Below are positions 63,237 to 64,000 of a stretch of DNA of 64,000 bases, in pieces (positions within the stretch are counted from its first letter, which is position 1; each line of letters starts with the position of its first letter). The notes under the pieces were generated by a model that was not told where the DNA came from, searched no databases, and saw nothing but the letters and a program-made list of their open reading frames with translations. Source of the DNA: Saprospiraceae bacterium (GTDB lineage Bacteria > Bacteroidota > Bacteroidia > Chitinophagales > Saprospiraceae); assembly GCA_019187225.1 (NCBI GenBank), contig JABAQQ010000002.1:178911-242910 (forward strand), in the 5' to 3' direction. A program made the translations under genes and the position numbers.

Positions 63237-63800
63237 TTATACTTTATAATGTTTTTTTAATTCCTCAAAGCGGTGTTCTACAATAGATTCAATCCCGCTT
63301 TCTAAGGCCTGCCATTGAGTTCTATCGCAAGGGTAAACCGAGTTACATTGAGGACAAAAATATTGACCATATCCGTATGCCATTTTGATTGGAATAGCAT
63401 GCATTTCAGTATTTGTGCAGTAAATATTCAGATCCTGAATATAAACCTTCAACTTATCTGTTACAACTGTTTCAAACCTATAAATGAACTTACCGCTTTT
63501 TTCTGGAACCTCTTTTATCTTCTGCGCCTCTTCAATTAATAGGTCTTTACTAGTTCTATGATTAGATAGCTTAGTAAATACCCATCTCAGCATAAAGGGG
63601 ACAATTGCGGCAATAAAAACCCAGTAAAAACTTACTTGATGATTAATGATATCCCTAAATGGTATCTTATTTACCCATGCAATGGTGGAAGGGACTATAA
63701 GTACCCAAAGCCATTTTGTAAATTCCCATATAACCTGAGAAATATTCTTACTAAAAACGGCATCTTTCCACCAAGACGATTCACGTAGTTTTTTAAGCAT
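63237..63800 (-). CDS. Two-helix membrane protein with CxxC cluster
   Basis: A 187-residue protein with hydrophobic segments near residues 25-43 and 57-75 and a cysteine motif FCPQCNSVYPC near the C-terminus, with one more cysteine earlier (IYCTNTEMH), as in a zinc-binding site. It precedes the GGDEF gene by 57 bp on the same strand and is AT-rich, so both probably came together. No family is recognised. It may sense or bind a ligand and act with the GGDEF protein; this is inference from context only. Confidence 0.6.
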   Translation of the reverse strand: MLKKLRESSWWKDAVFSKNISQVIWEFTKWLWVLIVPSTIAWVNKIPFRDIINHQVSFYWVFIAAIVPFMLRWVFTKLSNHRTSKDLLIEEAQKIKEVPEKSGKFIYRFETVVTDKLKVYIQDLNIYCTNTEMHAIPIKMAYGYGQYFCPQCNSVYPCDRTQWQALESGIESIVEHRFEELKKHYKV

Positions 63801-63878
63801 ATCTGATATTTAATATTTCTCTGGCAACGAAAATTAGGCACTAATACTAAAATGCGTTGCTTTGGTTTGAGATCGTGA

Positions 63879-63922
63879 GCACTCACGCCGTGCCGACGTT
63901 TAGGAGGCATGGCCGTGAGTGC
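63879..63922. other. Hairpin 3 at the right edge
   Basis: GCACTCACGCCGTGCC (63879-63894) pairs with GGCATGGCCGTGAGTGC (63906-63922). It resembles the inner arms of hairpin 2 (GCCGTGCC/GGCATGG) but lacks GTTATGC ends. No T tract follows on either strand. Confidence 0.5.
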
Positions 63923-63934
63923 ATTGATAGCGGC

Positions 63935-64000
63935 TTATTCTATTTGTATCCGTCGCTGGTTTTTCCCATTCAAGTCCATGATGTAAAGGCCATAGTCACT
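63935..64000 (-). CDS. C-terminal end of a PD40/TolB-like propeller protein (partial)
   Basis: The last 21 codons of a gene that runs off the window: YGLYIMDLNGKNQRRIQIE, then TAA. The pattern resembles the last blade of WD40-like/TolB proteins (xxLYxMxxDGxNxRRLT). Only the end is visible, so the call is tentative. It ends 12 bp before hairpin 3. Confidence 0.5.
   Translation of the reverse strand, partial: SDYGLYIMDLNGKNQRRIQIE

Noticed and set aside
1-64000. tRNA, rRNA, riboswitch or replication origin
   Set aside because: I scanned for cloverleaf arms, rRNA core motifs and DnaA-box clusters by eye and saw none I could support.

Overview
The window looks like chromosomal DNA of a Bacteroidota bacterium, most likely a Saprospiria- or Lewinella-like lineage. 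Six proteins carry C-terminal type IX secretion (T9SS) sorting domains. Other lineage markers are a hybrid two-component regulator with a Reg_prop propeller and an AraC output, an lptE-TPR-secG gene order, a CarboxypepD_reg/DUF5686 protein, an Omp28-like protein, a LytS/LytTR pair, and TAnnTTTG-type promoter elements. I saw no rRNA or tRNA gene, no CRISPR array and no complete insertion sequence.

Layout. 1-4141: pgk with toxin-antitoxin modules and a DUF4143 ATPase around it. The 3' end of pgk occurs three times (1679-1868, 3104-3296, 3978-4078), as if modules had been added behind pgk one after another. 4319-12856: a block on the minus strand, with a hybrid sensor/AraC regulator followed by two T9SS cargo proteins and a secreted alpha/beta hydrolase. 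13009-14447: three small secreted proteins, one of which is a cold-shock domain behind a signal peptide. 14529-19693: a SIR2-TIR fusion followed by a large nSTAND ATPase with a membrane segment and 14 WD40 repeats; this is the best candidate for an undescribed conflict (immune) system. 19787-36932: envelope and secreted proteins (YfhO, esterase, T9SS proteins, lipoproteins, HHH protein, DUF3352-like, DUF5686). 37043-37519: a MITE-like element. 37540-46006: housekeeping genes (pfkA, BadF-type kinase, peptidoglycan hydrolase, secG, lptE, trpF-like, guaA) with Uma2 and TIR relics. 46026-51003: Omp28/T9SS protein, a membrane protein and a LytS/LytTR system. 51028-54931: an AT-rich island with an IS3 relic, a LamG lipoprotein, a CsgG/TolB-like protein and an EAD11-TM-PEGA protein. 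55345-61149: a 1934-residue T9SS type B protein with an M43 metallopeptidase and six 51-residue tandem repeats. 61294-64000: a deleted PD-(D/E)XK transposase relic, then an AT-rich stretch with small genes bracketed by attC-like hairpins.

How the parts work together. The core genes are glycolysis (pgk, pfkA), nucleotide synthesis (guaA), LPS assembly (lptE) and protein export (secG). Around them sit envelope proteins exported by Sec and T9SS, and many defence or conflict modules: three PIN/ATPase units, SIR2-TIR with STAND-WD40, EAD11, a TIR relic and a GGDEF cassette. Short repeats are unusually common: microsatellites inside two signal peptides, an 8-mer array over the lptE stop, an 8-mer in the STAND gene, a perfect 76-bp palindrome, and dispersed intergenic palindromes. 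All functions below were read from sequence motifs without database searches.
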